Assembly (NCBI GenBank): GCA_903837135.1 | Contig: CAILTK010000027.1 | Coordinates: 124,001 to 188,000 of the forward strand | Source of the DNA: an uncultured Caulobacterales bacterium | GTDB lineage: Bacteria > Pseudomonadota > Alphaproteobacteria > Caulobacterales > Caulobacteraceae | Length of the DNA: 64,000 bases | Reading direction: 5' to 3' | Shown here: in pieces, positions 53,981 to 64,000 of the stretch | How the letters are laid out: each line of letters opens with the position of its first letter | How positions within the stretch are numbered: the stretch's first letter is position 1 | Made by a program: the position numbers and the translations under genes | The notes under the pieces: generated by a model | Seen by the model: the letters and a program-made list of their open reading frames with translations, nothing else | Databases searched by the model: none | Told to the model about the DNA's origin: nothing

Positions 53981-55924
53981 TTGGGGGAAGGGCTGATGGC
54001 GCAACGCTCGCCACCATCGCGGCTGAGTCAGGACGCGGAGGCGGCCGCCTGGCTTTACCGCAACAGCAGCGACGGCTTCGCCCTGCTGCGCAATTCGCGC
54101 GTCCTCAGCGTCAATCCGGCCTGGTGCGCCATCAGCGGGTTCAAGCCGTTCGAGATGATCGGCCAGCATGCGCGCAAGCTGATCCATCCCGACGATCAAC
54201 CGCTCTACATCAACGCCGTGGGCCGACTGCTGTCCGAGGGCGAAATCAGCCTTGAACACCGGATCATCAAGCGGGACGGACGGATCACCTGGGTCAGGCT
54301 GGCGGTGAAGCAGGCCGAGGAGGGCCTGTCGATGGTGGTGATGCGCGACATCACCGCCGAACACCAGCAGCGCGAGGACGCCGAGCAGGCGCAGAGGATC
54401 GGCGACCTGCTCCGGTCGGCCGCCAAGGTCTTCACCTGGCGCTTCGATCCGGACACGGGTCGCTATCTCACCGAACGCGACCCGGCGGCCAACGACGGAG
54501 GCGCGGGGCGGCGTGACATGTCGGGCGACGACATGACCGCGGAGATCCACCCGGACGACCGTGAACGCGTCGGCCGGGCCTTCCGCCTGTCGGTCCGCAC
54601 CGGAGAGGCGCAAACCGTCTGGTATCGCCACGTCCGTCCCGAGGGCGGCTGGTCGCGCTATCGCTCGACCTGGCGTGGCGGACGAAGGACCGCCTGCGGG
54701 CGCTACGAGGTTCTGGGGCTGACCCAGGACATGACCGAACTGGCCGAAGCCCGCGACGCGGCCCTGCAGGGCGAGCAGGCCGCCAGAGAGGCCGCCGAAA
54801 TCAAGTCGCGCTTCCTCGCCAACATGAGCCACGAGATCCGCACTCCGCTGAACGGCGTGCTCGGCGTTCTCCACCTTCTTAAGGACGAAAGCCTGTCGCC
54901 GAACGGGCGCAGCCTGGTGGACGAGGCGCTCGGCTGCGGCGAAATGCTGACCCAGCTGCTGAACGACGTGCTCGACTTCTCCAAGATCGAGGCCGGCAAG
55001 CTCGAACTCAACCCCGAGCCGCTCGATTCGGCGGCGACCCTGAACGCGGTGGCCGGAATGCTGCGCCAGGCCGCGGAAGGCCGCGGCCTCTATCTGCGCA
55101 CGGTGATCGAGGGTGATCCGGGCTGGGTGTCGATCGATCCGGTACGGCTGCGACAGGTGCTGTTCAACCTGATCGGCAACGCCGTCAAATTCACCCTGCG
55201 CGGCGGCGTGGAGGTGACCATGAAGTCCATCGGCGCCGGTTCCGCCCACCGCCTTCGCGTCGAGGTCAAGGACACGGGCGTGGGCGTGGCGGAGGAGGCG
55301 ATGGCGGCGCTGTTCGAGCGCTTTCACCAGGCCGACGGTTCGACCACCCGCCGGTTCGGCGGCACGGGCCTCGGCCTGGCGATCACGCGCAGCCTGATCG
55401 CCCAGATGGGCGGCGAGGTGGACGCCGTTAGCGAGGTCGGCAAGGGATCGACCTTCTGGTTCGAGGTCGCGGCGCCTTGCGTCGATCCGAGCGCGGCGAC
55501 GCCCGCCGAGGCCGGCGAATGGCTCGAGGGCCTCCGTGTCCTCGTGGTCGAGGACAATCCCACCAACCGGCTGATCGCCAGCCGCATGCTGGAAAGCCTG
55601 GGCGCGGCGGTCGATTTGGCTCACGACGGGGCCGAAGGCGTGGAGGCGGCCGCGCGCGCCGGCTACGACCTGATCTTCATGGACATTCAGATGCCGGTGA
55701 TGGACGGCGTCGAGGCGACGCGGCGGATCCGCCGGCTTGGCGGACGGGCGGCCGAAGCGCCGATCGTGGCCATGACGGCGAACGTGATGAAGCACCAGAT
55801 CAGCGAATATCTTGCCGCCGGCATGGACGGAGCGATCTCCAAGCCGCTCAATCCCGCCGCCATCCTCACCGAGCTCGCGCGACTCTCCAGCCAGGGCGTC
55901 ACGGCGCTGGAGGCGGTAGCGTAA
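53981..55924 (+). CDS. PAS domain hybrid sensor histidine kinase/response regulator
   Basis: PAS domain(s), H-box FLANMSHEIRTPLNGVLGV, FGGTGLGLAITRSLIAQMGG, C-terminal REC VLVVEDNPTNRLI...MDIQMPVMDG. Confidence 0.94.
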   Translation: MGEGLMAQRSPPSRLSQDAEAAAWLYRNSSDGFALLRNSRVLSVNPAWCAISGFKPFEMIGQHARKLIHPDDQPLYINAVGRLLSEGEISLEHRIIKRDGRITWVRLAVKQAEEGLSMVVMRDITAEHQQREDAEQAQRIGDLLRSAAKVFTWRFDPDTGRYLTERDPAANDGGAGRRDMSGDDMTAEIHPDDRERVGRAFRLSVRTGEAQTVWYRHVRPEGGWSRYRSTWRGGRRTACGRYEVLGLTQDMTELAEARDAALQGEQAAREAAEIKSRFLANMSHEIRTPLNGVLGVLHLLKDESLSPNGRSLVDEALGCGEMLTQLLNDVLDFSKIEAGKLELNPEPLDSAATLNAVAGMLRQAAEGRGLYLRTVIEGDPGWVSIDPVRLRQVLFNLIGNAVKFTLRGGVEVTMKSIGAGSAHRLRVEVKDTGVGVAEEAMAALFERFHQADGSTTRRFGGTGLGLAITRSLIAQMGGEVDAVSEVGKGSTFWFEVAAPCVDPSAATPAEAGEWLEGLRVLVVEDNPTNRLIASRMLESLGAAVDLAHDGAEGVEAAARAGYDLIFMDIQMPVMDGVEATRRIRRLGGRAAEAPIVAMTANVMKHQISEYLAAGMDGAISKPLNPAAILTELARLSSQGVTALEAVA

Positions 55925-55967
55925 GATCCGGGACGCGTGGCGCCACGCAATCGGGTCCGAGGTCGCC

Positions 55968-56663
55968 TCAAGCCCGCTCGAACTCCAACCAGACCGGGGC
56001 GATATCGCCGAGGCGTTTCTCCTCGTAGCGGGTGGTGACGTGGTCGGGGGGCGGGTTGCGCCAGTCGTCGGCGCGTTCGGCGGTCCAACGAAAGTCGGGC
56101 GAGGCGGCGAAGCGCTCGAGCGTCCAGTCGACATAGTCGGCCCAGTCGCTGGCGAAGCGCAGCCGCCCGCCCGGCTTCAGCACCCGGGCCAGCCCCGCCA
56201 CGGTTTCGGCCTGGATCAGCCGGCGTTTGTGGTGGCGCAGCTTCGGCCACGGATCCGGGAACATGATGAACACCCGGCCCAGCGAGGCCGTCGGCAAGGC
56301 GGCCAGGAGGTCGCGGGCGTCGCCGACATGCAGGCGCACGTTCGAGAGCCCCGCCTCGTCGATGTGGCGCAGGGCGCTGGCGGCGCCGTTCCAGAACGGC
56401 TCGGCCCCAAGCACCAGCACGTCCGGCCGCCGCGCGGCCTGCGCCGCCATGTGCTCGCCGCCGCCGAAGCCGACCTCCAGCCAGATCTCCGCGGCGCCGG
56501 GCGCCAGCGCGCGCGGATCGAGCGGTCCGGCCAGGGGGTCGAGGGCGATTTGGGGCAGCAGGCTGTCGATCAGCGCCGCCTGCCTGGGCTTGATGGAGCG
56601 CGAGCGCGTGCGGCCGAAGCTGCGGATCGGGCCATGCCCGTCCGTCTGGGTTTCGTCCTGCAT
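55968..56663 (-). CDS. trmB: tRNA (guanine-N7-)-methyltransferase
   Basis: EIWLEVGFGGGEHMAAQA, RVFIMFPDPWPKLRHHKRRLIQ. Confidence 0.94.
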   Translation of the reverse strand: MQDETQTDGHGPIRSFGRTRSRSIKPRQAALIDSLLPQIALDPLAGPLDPRALAPGAAEIWLEVGFGGGEHMAAQAARRPDVLVLGAEPFWNGAASALRHIDEAGLSNVRLHVGDARDLLAALPTASLGRVFIMFPDPWPKLRHHKRRLIQAETVAGLARVLKPGGRLRFASDWADYVDWTLERFAASPDFRWTAERADDWRNPPPDHVTTRYEEKRLGDIAPVWLEFERA

Positions 56664-57463
56664 CACATCGCCGAGATGCCGCCGTCGAGCTTGAGCTCGG
56701 CGCCGGTCATGAACTTGCTCTCGTCCGACGCCAGGTAGAGCACTGCGTGCGCGATATCGTCCGGCTCGCCGATATGGCCGAGCGGGATCTGGCGCGACAG
56801 CTTGGCCTCCGCCGTCTCCTTGCCCAGCATATCGCGCAACCGGTCGAGGATCGGGGTGTCGATGAAGGTCGGGTGGATCGAATTGGAGCGGATGTCGTAG
56901 CCCTGTTTGGCGCAGTGCAGGGCGATGCCCTTGGACAACAGCCAGACCGCGGCCTTGGAGGCGTTGTAGGCCGGGGTGTTGTGGCCGGCGATCAGCCCCG
57001 CGATCGAGGAGATATTGATGATCGAGCCGGGCTGGTTGGCCTTCATGTACTTCAGCGCGTGCTTGGTCCCGAGGAAGACGCTGTCGACGTTGACGTCCAT
57101 CACCCGCTTGAAGTCCGCGAACGACAGCTGCTCGATATTGCCGCCGACCGATATGCCCGCGTTGTTGAGCAGGACGCTGATCCCGCCCATGGCCGCGTCG
57201 GCCTCCTCGAGGGCGTAGATCCATTGCGCCTCGTCGCGGACGTCGAGCGCGAAGGCGAATGCGGTTCCGGCGCCCTGCTGGGCGTTGATCTCTTCGGCCA
57301 CGGCCTGGGCCCCCGCCAGATTGACGTCGGCCAGCGCCACCTTGGCGCCTTCCGACGCCAGCTTGCGCGCCGCCGCGGCGCCGAGGCCCTGGGCGGCGCC
57401 GGTGATGAAGGCCTTCTTGCCGGCGACGCGGCCTTTGGGGGCGGTGGCGTTAGTGTCCGGCAT
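56663..57463 (-). CDS. SDR family oxidoreductase
   Basis: ITGAAQGLGAAAARKLASEGAKVALADVN, NNAGIS, YNASKAAV. Confidence 0.93.
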   Translation of the reverse strand: MPDTNATAPKGRVAGKKAFITGAAQGLGAAAARKLASEGAKVALADVNLAGAQAVAEEINAQQGAGTAFAFALDVRDEAQWIYALEEADAAMGGISVLLNNAGISVGGNIEQLSFADFKRVMDVNVDSVFLGTKHALKYMKANQPGSIINISSIAGLIAGHNTPAYNASKAAVWLLSKGIALHCAKQGYDIRSNSIHPTFIDTPILDRLRDMLGKETAEAKLSRQIPLGHIGEPDDIAHAVLYLASDESKFMTGAELKLDGGISAM

Positions 57464-58271
57464 GCGAACCGTCCTGTCTCTTCTTCTGCATGCCCTCGAC
57501 GATCGACAGCAGCATACCGCGCGGGGTGACGCCGGCGCTCTTGGCCATCACGAAGTTCATCCCGCCGGGAATGACCACCGCCTGACGGCGGCGGAACGCG
57601 GTGAAGCCCGCGCGCGCCACCTGTTCGGCGGTCTGCATCGGCAGCTTGGTCAGGCCCATGGAGGCGTCGAACTCGGCCCGCGCCTGAAAGCCGGTGGCCA
57701 CCGGGCCCGGGCAGAGGGCGGTGGCGTGGACGCCGGTGTCCTTCAGTTCGCGGTTCAGCGCCTCGGTGAAGCTCAGCACGAAGGCCTTGCTGGCGTAGTA
57801 GACCGCCATGTACGGGCCCGGCTGAAAGGCGGCGGTGGAGGCGACGTTCAGGATTCCGCCGCGACCGCGCTCGCGCATCGGGCCGCCGAACCGGGCGGAC
57901 AGTTCCGTCAGCACCCGGACGTTCAGGTCGATCGAGCCGAGCTGGGCGGCGAGATCCGCGTCCAGGACCGCGCCGGCGACGCCGTAGCCGGCGTTGTTGA
58001 CCAGGGCGTCGACCTTCAGGCCGCGCCCGGCCATGATCGCTTCGAGGTCGGCGCCCGCACCCCGCGCCTCGAGATCCAGAGCCGTCACGTGCGCCGTGGC
58101 CCCGTGGGCTTCCACCGCCTTGGCCACCGCGGCCAGCTTGCCCTCCGAGCGGGCCACCAGCGCCAGATCGTAACCGCCCTTGGCGAACTCATGGGCCAGG
58201 GCTTCGCCGATGCCGCCCGAGGCGCCGGTGATCAGGGCGAGAGGACGCGGACCCTTGGGCTTCTTCGCCAT
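57450..58271 (-). CDS. SDR family NAD(P)-dependent oxidoreductase
   Basis: LITGASGGIGEALAHEFAKGGYDLALVARSEGKL, NNAGYGVAG, YYASKAFV. Confidence 0.93.
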   Translation of the reverse strand: MAKKPKGPRPLALITGASGGIGEALAHEFAKGGYDLALVARSEGKLAAVAKAVEAHGATAHVTALDLEARGAGADLEAIMAGRGLKVDALVNNAGYGVAGAVLDADLAAQLGSIDLNVRVLTELSARFGGPMRERGRGGILNVASTAAFQPGPYMAVYYASKAFVLSFTEALNRELKDTGVHATALCPGPVATGFQARAEFDASMGLTKLPMQTAEQVARAGFTAFRRRQAVVIPGGMNFVMAKSAGVTPRGMLLSIVEGMQKKRQDGSHAGH

Positions 58272-58582
58272 CACTGGCCTCCCGCGCCCGCCTCGGGGCC
58301 GGCGATTTCGTCCATGAACCGCGCCAGGGCCACGTCCTTCTCGCTGACGCCGTCTGCGTCGTGGGTGGTCAGCGTCACCTCGACCCGATTGTAGACGTTG
58401 AACCACTCGGGGTGATGATCGGCCTTGTCGGCCCACAGGGCGACGCGGGTCATGAAGCCGAAGGCGGCGTTGAAGTCCTTGAACCGGTAGGTCCTGGCGA
58501 TGGCGTCGCGCTCACCGGCGGCGCGCCTCCAGCCGTCGAGGCGCTTCAGGGCCGCTTCCGCGCCGATCTTGTCCGTGGCCAT
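58271..58582 (-). CDS. 4a-hydroxytetrahydrobiopterin dehydratase (PCD/DCoH)
   Basis: Start to end of a ~100-aa PCD fold: [64 protein letters not shown]. Confidence 0.94.
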   Translation of the reverse strand: MATDKIGAEAALKRLDGWRRAAGERDAIARTYRFKDFNAAFGFMTRVALWADKADHHPEWFNVYNRVEVTLTTHDADGVSEKDVALARFMDEIAGPEAGAGGQ

Positions 58583-58622
58583 GCAGGATCTCCTTGCCGC
58601 GCGTTCTAGCGCAGCCGGGCGG

Positions 58623-59660
58623 TCACCGCACCCCTTGCCGCGACGCCAGCGACGCCTCGTCGGCGATCAGCCCACAGGCGGCTTCGAACCGCGCCTTCGC
58701 CCAGTCGGCGGGGTCGACGGGGCGGGTGGTCACGCCCCGCCGTCCGGGCTCGCGGGTCAGGCGAACGACGTCGGACGTCGAGTCGACGCGGCAGCCGCAA
58801 AGGGTGGCGACGCCGCTCTCCGCGATCAGGCCGAGCAACCGCTCCAATTCCGCGCCTCGCGGGGGGCGCATGGAACCGGACAGGCAGAGCAGAGCCGCCG
58901 CAAGCACCGGCTTGGCGACGGGCGCCGGGGCGGCGAGGAGAATAGCCCGGTCGACGGCGACCCCGCCGGGCGAAAACGTGATCCGCCGCGCGAGCGCCGG
59001 GATCGCGGGATCGAGGGCGGTGTCGCCGCCGCCGGCGGGAGGCGAGCCCTCGAGCGAGCGGCGGGCGCGGACGCGGGCGAAGCGAGGATCGGCGTTGGCC
59101 GGATCGTCCAGCCACACCGCGCCGCGACCGGCGAGGAGTTCCCGAAGCGCCGCGCGGGAGACGGTCAGCAAGGGCCTCAGCAGGAAGATCCCGCGCCCCT
59201 CCGGCCAGGCCGGCGACGGCGACCATTCGCGCAGACGGCCGAGGCCGCGGACGTCGATCCTGCGCATCACCTCGCCTTCGGCGATGTCGTCGGCGGTATG
59301 CCCCATCAGCAGCACACGGGCGCCGGCGTCGCGCGCCGCCTCTGCCAGGAGGGCGTGGCGGGCGGCCCGCGCCCGGGCCTGCACGCCGCTCGTCGGTTTG
59401 GGCCCTTCCCACCTCAGCGCCCGCCAGTCCGCCCCGACGGCCCGCGCCGCGTCTCCCGCCGCGCGAGTCCAGGACGGGCTATCCGCGTTCAGACCGTGAT
59501 CGACGGTGAAGGCGACGACCGGTCGCCCTCGCCGTTCCGCCCAGTCCATCGTCAGGTGCAGCAAGGCCAGGGAATCGCCGCCGCCCGACAGGGCCACCGC
59601 CAGCGGCGCCGCCGAGCCGGGGGCCAGCCGCCGCCGCATCGCGTCGTCGAACGGGGTCAC
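58623..59660 (-). CDS. tilS: tRNA(Ile)-lysidine synthase
   Basis: PP-loop [40 protein letters not shown]. Confidence 0.92.
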   Translation of the reverse strand: MTPFDDAMRRRLAPGSAAPLAVALSGGGDSLALLHLTMDWAERRGRPVVAFTVDHGLNADSPSWTRAAGDAARAVGADWRALRWEGPKPTSGVQARARAARHALLAEAARDAGARVLLMGHTADDIAEGEVMRRIDVRGLGRLREWSPSPAWPEGRGIFLLRPLLTVSRAALRELLAGRGAVWLDDPANADPRFARVRARRSLEGSPPAGGGDTALDPAIPALARRITFSPGGVAVDRAILLAAPAPVAKPVLAAALLCLSGSMRPPRGAELERLLGLIAESGVATLCGCRVDSTSDVVRLTREPGRRGVTTRPVDPADWAKARFEAACGLIADEASLASRQGVR

Positions 59661-60517
59661 GGAAATCGGAGCCGGCCCTTCGGCAGCTCGACCTCGACGT
59701 AGGTCTTCAGCGCCCTGACCGCCTCGGCCGGCTCGCCGGGGATGGCCACGGCGTCGATCGGCTCGCCGACGATCAGGCGAAACGTCCGGCCGCGCTTGTT
59801 CAGGAGCTCGTGGAACAGGGTGATGTCGCGCAGCTCGCCGGAGAAGCGGTCGAACAGGTGGAACAGGAACGACCAGGGGCCGGCCACATGGATGGGCACC
59901 AGCGGCGCGGCGAATTTCCGCGCCAGGGACACTGGGGTGGGCTGCCAGGGGTCGTCGGTCATGACCCTGTCGCGCACTCGCGCCAGCCGCCCCGAGGGAA
60001 AGGTCACCAGCGCCCTGCCGCTCCCGAGCGCCTGGTTGGTGCGCTGCAGGGTCAGGCGCGTCGCCTCGCGCGAGCGCTTGGCGGCGTTGAGCTCCACCGG
60101 GATCAGGACGTCGCCGAAGCGCGGGACCACCCGGTTGGCGTCGGCGTTGGCGTAGAACACCAGGTCCCGCCGCACGGTGCGCAGGGCGTCGTAGACGGCG
60201 ACGCCGTCGGCGATGCCGGTCGGATGGTTGGAGACGGTGACGATGGCGCCGGTGGTCGGGACGCGCTCAAGCCCTTCGGTCTCGACCTCGAGCGCCAGCA
60301 GATCCGAGACATAGTCCAGCGCGTCCTGGCCGGTCATCGGCGCGATGGTGTCGGCCATCCGCCGGGCCTTCCGATAATCGAGCAGCCGGTAGAGGAACGG
60401 ACGCAGCAGCGGCCAGGCGGGCGAGGCCGCCAGCTTCGGCGCGCGCTCGACGATCAGTTGGTCGACGACGTGATCGTGCGGGTCGGCCGGATCCAGCCCA
60501 GGGAAAAGCGTCGCCAT
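59657..60517 (-). CDS. Lysophospholipid acyltransferase-like protein (PlsC superfamily)
   Basis: VTVSNHPTGIADGVAVYDAL (acyltransferase His-Asp block), VTFPSGRLAR, APLVPIHVAGPWS. Start may be 60553. Confidence 0.78.
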   Translation of the reverse strand: MATLFPGLDPADPHDHVVDQLIVERAPKLAASPAWPLLRPFLYRLLDYRKARRMADTIAPMTGQDALDYVSDLLALEVETEGLERVPTTGAIVTVSNHPTGIADGVAVYDALRTVRRDLVFYANADANRVVPRFGDVLIPVELNAAKRSREATRLTLQRTNQALGSGRALVTFPSGRLARVRDRVMTDDPWQPTPVSLARKFAAPLVPIHVAGPWSFLFHLFDRFSGELRDITLFHELLNKRGRTFRLIVGEPIDAVAIPGEPAEAVRALKTYVEVELPKGRLRFP

Positions 60518-60683
60518 CGCTTCAGGATGGGGCGCCGCGCGGCCGTCGCGCAAGACTTGCCCCGCGACGTCCCCCTGCCGGACCGCTCCGGGCCCTGCTC
60601 AACGCGCCTTCAGTTTCCCTGGCTGGCGAGCGGGAGAAATCACCCCTAGTTTGCCGCCACCTCATATGACGGAGCGTCTTTCG

Positions 60684-61322
60684 ATGCGTCTTTCCCACCT
60701 GATCGCCGTCGCGGCGGGCGCCCTCGGCGCCCTGGTGCTGGGGACAGCGGCCTTCGCCACCGATCCCTATCCGGGCGGCGATCCCGGCGGCATCCACACC
60801 ATCACCAAGGACAAGGGCAAGATCCTGGCCCTGCTGAAGGATGCCGGCTGGGTGTCGCCGCACCTCAAGGGCAAGACGCTGTGGATGATCTCGTTCCGCT
60901 CCTGCCCCGACTGCATCCGCTTCGAGAAGGAGCAGTTCGACGCCCTGCATCAGGCCAAGATCGACACGCGGGTGATCGTGATCGCGCGGCGCTCCAAGTC
61001 GACGCCCGCCGAGCGCACCGGCGTGGGCGAACTCTGGGCCAAGCGCGACTGGAAGACCTACGAGGACTGGACCTCGATCCCGGTGGAGGCCTTCACCGGC
61101 GAGGGCATGGCGTCCGGCGACACCGACCCGGCGCGCGCCGCCCTGGTCGAGCGCGGCCGCAAGTTCATCGACGACCTGACCCCGCTCCTGGCCGAGAACG
61201 GCCTGCCGATGCACTACCCGACCCTGATCTGGCAGGACGCCAAGGGCCGCCTCAGAGGTTGCGCCTGCGAGGAAGGCGAGACCTACAGCTTCTTCCGCAA
61301 GGACATCGGGGTGAAGGGGTAA
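60684..61322 (+). CDS. Secreted thioredoxin-fold-like protein with CPDC and CAC motifs
   Basis: Signal peptide MRLSHLIAVAAGALGALVLGTAAFA; LWMISFRSCPDCIRFEKEQFDAL; conserved-looking MHYPTLIW cis-Pro type segment. Confidence 0.7.
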   Translation: MRLSHLIAVAAGALGALVLGTAAFATDPYPGGDPGGIHTITKDKGKILALLKDAGWVSPHLKGKTLWMISFRSCPDCIRFEKEQFDALHQAKIDTRVIVIARRSKSTPAERTGVGELWAKRDWKTYEDWTSIPVEAFTGEGMASGDTDPARAALVERGRKFIDDLTPLLAENGLPMHYPTLIWQDAKGRLRGCACEEGETYSFFRKDIGVKG

Positions 61323-61366
61323 GCTCGTGAGCCCGGTGTCGGCGTCACGCCGCGCAGACGATGAAC

Positions 61367-61879
61367 TCATCGAAGGTCGAGAATTGTACGGTCCTTGAGT
61401 GCGCCGTCCGGATTGGCGTCGTGGCACAGTATTGACGCCGCCTTAGCGGTTGCGGCGGGTGTCAGCAGGCTGGCGTAGTTTTTCGCTGGATCCTCTGTGA
61501 TCGGTCCAGACCAGACCAACTTTCCGTCCGGGCCGTAAGCGGCGCGGAACGCAGGGGTGGCGAACTCGCGTTCGCAATCGAGATTTCCCACCTCCACCAA
61601 CTGGATAGGGTGCGGCTCGGAGATCGTCGCCAACACCGCATAGCGGGTTCCCGTAGAACCGCCGTGAGCAGACAAAGGGACTGAGAGGTCACCCCCGAAT
61701 AGGTAGAGTGTCAGGCGGCTCGCGCCGAACCTCGCATCCGACGTTGAATCCAGTAGATAGAAGCTTTGCCTGTCTCCTACCGCGTCGATTATTCCCCTGG
61801 GCGCTGCGCCCGCGTACGCGGGCCGCATACACGACATCGCCAGAAAGATCAGCGCTCCCCAGAAGTGCCCGTATTTCAT
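61367..61879 (-). CDS. Hypothetical secreted protein
   Basis: Signal-like MKYGHFWGALIFLAMSCMRPAYAGA; lower GC than neighbours; no family recognised. Confidence 0.5.
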   Translation of the reverse strand: MKYGHFWGALIFLAMSCMRPAYAGAAPRGIIDAVGDRQSFYLLDSTSDARFGASRLTLYLFGGDLSVPLSAHGGSTGTRYAVLATISEPHPIQLVEVGNLDCEREFATPAFRAAYGPDGKLVWSGPITEDPAKNYASLLTPAATAKAASILCHDANPDGALKDRTILDLR

Positions 61880-62267
61880 TTTCGGCGCGGTCCCGCTTCG
61901 TGAGGCTTCGTCGCGACTAGGGGTCGCGATCCGTCAGAGCGACGATTACTTTGTGCCAAACCTGTCAGGTCGCAAACCGAAAATCGGCGCGCCAATGATT
62001 GATGTTGCTAGCCGCCGCCGCGTCCGTGAGGTTCGTGGTCGAACGCACAGAATACCCGGCGGGCAATCCATCCAATTGAATGCCCCTCATGATAGCTGCC
62101 AACGGCGACTTTCTACCTCAACAGTAAATTGCGGCGTGCGTTTATAGGCGGGTCCGGGCCCCACGGAGGCGGGATCCGAGTCCGGCGCCGCATGGCGGCG
62201 TCTATCCCGAACAGCACAGGACGGGCCGGCGTTGCCCTCGCGCCGCCGCTCCCCTAAACCCCCAGAC

Positions 62268-63995
62268 ATGTTTCAGGGATTGTCGGGAGAAGCGCAGCAG
62301 GCGCGGAGCTGGCCGTTCGAGCAGGCCAGGAACCTGCTCGCGCGGGTGCTCAGGGTGCGGCTGGCCGAGGACGAGCGCACGCTGGCGGCCGAGCTGATCG
62401 CGGGCGGCAAGGCCGACGAGGCGGCAAGGCAGCTGCCGGCCCTGGCCGACACGGCGGTGGTGCTGGAGACCGGCTATGGGCCCTCGGGCCTGCCGCACGT
62501 GGGCACCTTCCAGGAGGTGGCGCGCACCACCATGGTGCGCAACGCCTTCCGCGCCCTCACCGACGACGCCATCCCCACCCGGCTGATCTCCTTCAGCGAC
62601 GACATGGACGGCCTGCGCAAGGTGGCGCCGGGCCTGCCGAACCAGGCCCTGCTGGCGGAGGACATGGGCAAGCCGCTGACCCGGGTGCGCGATCCCTTCG
62701 GCACGCACGAGAGCTTCGGCGCCCACAACAACGCCCGCCTGTGCGCCTTCCTCGACGGCTTCGGCTTCGACTACGAGTTCGTCTCCTCCACCGACTGCTA
62801 TCATTCGGGCCGGTTCGACGCGGCCCTCCTGGTGGCGCTCGAGCGGTTCGACGCCATCCAGAAGGTGATGCTGCCGACGCTCGGCGAAGAGCGGCGCGCC
62901 ACCTATTCGCCCTTCCTGCCGATCTCGCCCAGCACCGGCCGGGTGCTGCAGGTCCCGACGCTGGAGCGCTATCCCGAGCGCGGGACCATCGTGTTCGAGG
63001 ACGAGGACGGGACCCGGGTGGAGCAGCGCGTCACCGGCGGCCTCGCCAAGCTGCAGTGGAAGCCCGATTGGGCCATGCGCTGGACCGCCCTCGGCGTCGA
63101 CTATGAGATGGCCGGCAAGGACCTGATCGACAGCGTCAAGGCCTCTTCGCAGATCTGCCGGGTGCTCGGCGGCGTCCCGCCCGAGGGGTTCAACTACGAA
63201 CTCTTCCTCGACGAGCAGGGCCAGAAGATCTCCAAGACCAAGGGCAACGGCCTGACCATGGAGGACTGGCTGCGCTACGGCGCGCCCGAAAGCCTGGCCT
63301 ACTATGTGTTCCAGTCGCCGAAGTCGGCCAAGAAGCTCTATTTCGACGTCATCCCCAAGGCGACAGACGAATATTTGCAGCAGCTCGAGGCCTATAATCG
63401 CCCGGTGGAGGAGCGGCCGCCCACCGACAAGCCGGGCGGCGCACCGCCGCCGCGCCCGCTCGACAATCCGGTCTGGCACGTGCACGGCGGACATCCGCCG
63501 GCGACGGGCTCGCCGATCTCGTTCGGCCTGATGCTGAACCTGGTCTCGGCCGCCAATGCGTCGAGCAAGGCGATCCTGTGGGGGTTCCTGTCGCACTATC
63601 TGCCGGGCGCGACGCCGGAGAGCCAGCCCCTGCTCGACCGGCTGGCCGGCTTCGCCCTGCACTACTACGAGGACTTCGTCGCCCCGAACAAACGCTTCCG
63701 CGCGCCCAGCGACCAGGAACGGGCGGCGATGCAGGATCTGCTCGCCCGCTTCCGCGCCCTGCCGGCCGATTGTCTGGACGCGGAGCTGATCCAGGGCGAG
63801 GTCTATGAGGCGGGCAAGGCGGCCGGGTTCGAACCGCTGCGCACCTGGTTCCAGGCGCTTTACGAAGTCCTGCTCGGCCAGAGCCAGGGCCCCCGGTTCG
63901 GCTCCTTCGCCGCCATCTTCGGCCTCGAGCGGACCATCGCCCTGATCGAGCGGGCGCTGGCCGGCGAACTGGTTGCCGAGGTCGCTAAGGTCTAA
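62268..63995 (+). CDS. lysK: Lysine--tRNA ligase, class I
   Basis: HIGH-like GYGPSGLPHVGTFQEV, KMSKS-like QKISKTKGNGLTMEDWLRYGAPESLAYYVF; SDDMDGLRKV. Confidence 0.93.
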   Translation: MFQGLSGEAQQARSWPFEQARNLLARVLRVRLAEDERTLAAELIAGGKADEAARQLPALADTAVVLETGYGPSGLPHVGTFQEVARTTMVRNAFRALTDDAIPTRLISFSDDMDGLRKVAPGLPNQALLAEDMGKPLTRVRDPFGTHESFGAHNNARLCAFLDGFGFDYEFVSSTDCYHSGRFDAALLVALERFDAIQKVMLPTLGEERRATYSPFLPISPSTGRVLQVPTLERYPERGTIVFEDEDGTRVEQRVTGGLAKLQWKPDWAMRWTALGVDYEMAGKDLIDSVKASSQICRVLGGVPPEGFNYELFLDEQGQKISKTKGNGLTMEDWLRYGAPESLAYYVFQSPKSAKKLYFDVIPKATDEYLQQLEAYNRPVEERPPTDKPGGAPPPRPLDNPVWHVHGGHPPATGSPISFGLMLNLVSAANASSKAILWGFLSHYLPGATPESQPLLDRLAGFALHYYEDFVAPNKRFRAPSDQERAAMQDLLARFRALPADCLDAELIQGEVYEAGKAAGFEPLRTWFQALYEVLLGQSQGPRFGSFAAIFGLERTIALIERALAGELVAEVAKV

Positions 63996-64000
63996 CGCGG

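Noticed and set aside
59657-60517. Acyltransferase with NHPTGIAD (HX5D) instead of HX4D as an active-site defect
   Set aside because: An NHP(x)G-type extended block occurs in a known subgroup of bacterial acyltransferase-like proteins as I recall; not enough to call it unusual.
62232-63995. Class I lysyl-tRNA synthetase as an archaeal lateral transfer novelty
   Set aside because: Class I LysRS is well established in many alphaproteobacteria, so its presence is expected.
1-64000. CRISPR arrays, tandem repeats, tRNA/rRNA genes, insertion sequences
   Set aside because: No regularly spaced repeats, transposase-like proteins or recognisable tRNA/rRNA segments seen by reading; tRNAscan/Infernal was not run, so short RNAs could be missed.

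Overview
GC-rich chromosomal window, probably from an alphaproteobacterium (Caulobacterales-like by gene content; this is inference). No rRNA, tRNA, CRISPR, prophage or transposase was recognised. Main blocks: (i) an HME-like RND efflux set next to an Nramp transporter (~0.8-7.8 kb); (ii) a micro-oxic island (~7.9-22.2 kb) with FixK-like, FixL, FixJ, a FixT-like lone receiver, HemN, OmpW, CydDC and CydABX, carrying five FNR/FixK-type boxes in intergenic DNA; (iii) metal/redox genes (GDT1-like, multicopper oxidase, ChrA), a porin and a complete second RND operon (22-35 kb); (iv) a putative oxidative catabolic cluster with SDR, P450, TetR, Baeyer-Villiger monooxygenase, MFS and hydrolases (35.6-45 kb); (v) a two-domain KaiC-like ATPase translationally coupled to a hybrid histidine kinase (45-48.3 kb); (vi) signalling and housekeeping genes (SPINDLY-type glycosyltransferase, acyl-CoA synthetase, hybrid kinase, TrmB, SDRs, PCD, TilS, acyltransferase, class I LysRS). 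The most notable leads are: the strongest FixK/FNR box lying in front of an uncharacterised 62-aa membrane protein; box-to-ATG spacings of 41.5-42.5 bp at fixT-like, hemN and cydD, suggesting leaderless class-II promoters; a shared ~31-bp motif at both ends of the P450/BVMO cluster; a KaiC partner kinase with a degenerate N-terminal receiver; and a Phe at the T1 axial position of the multicopper oxidase. All family calls come from reading the translations; no database search was run.
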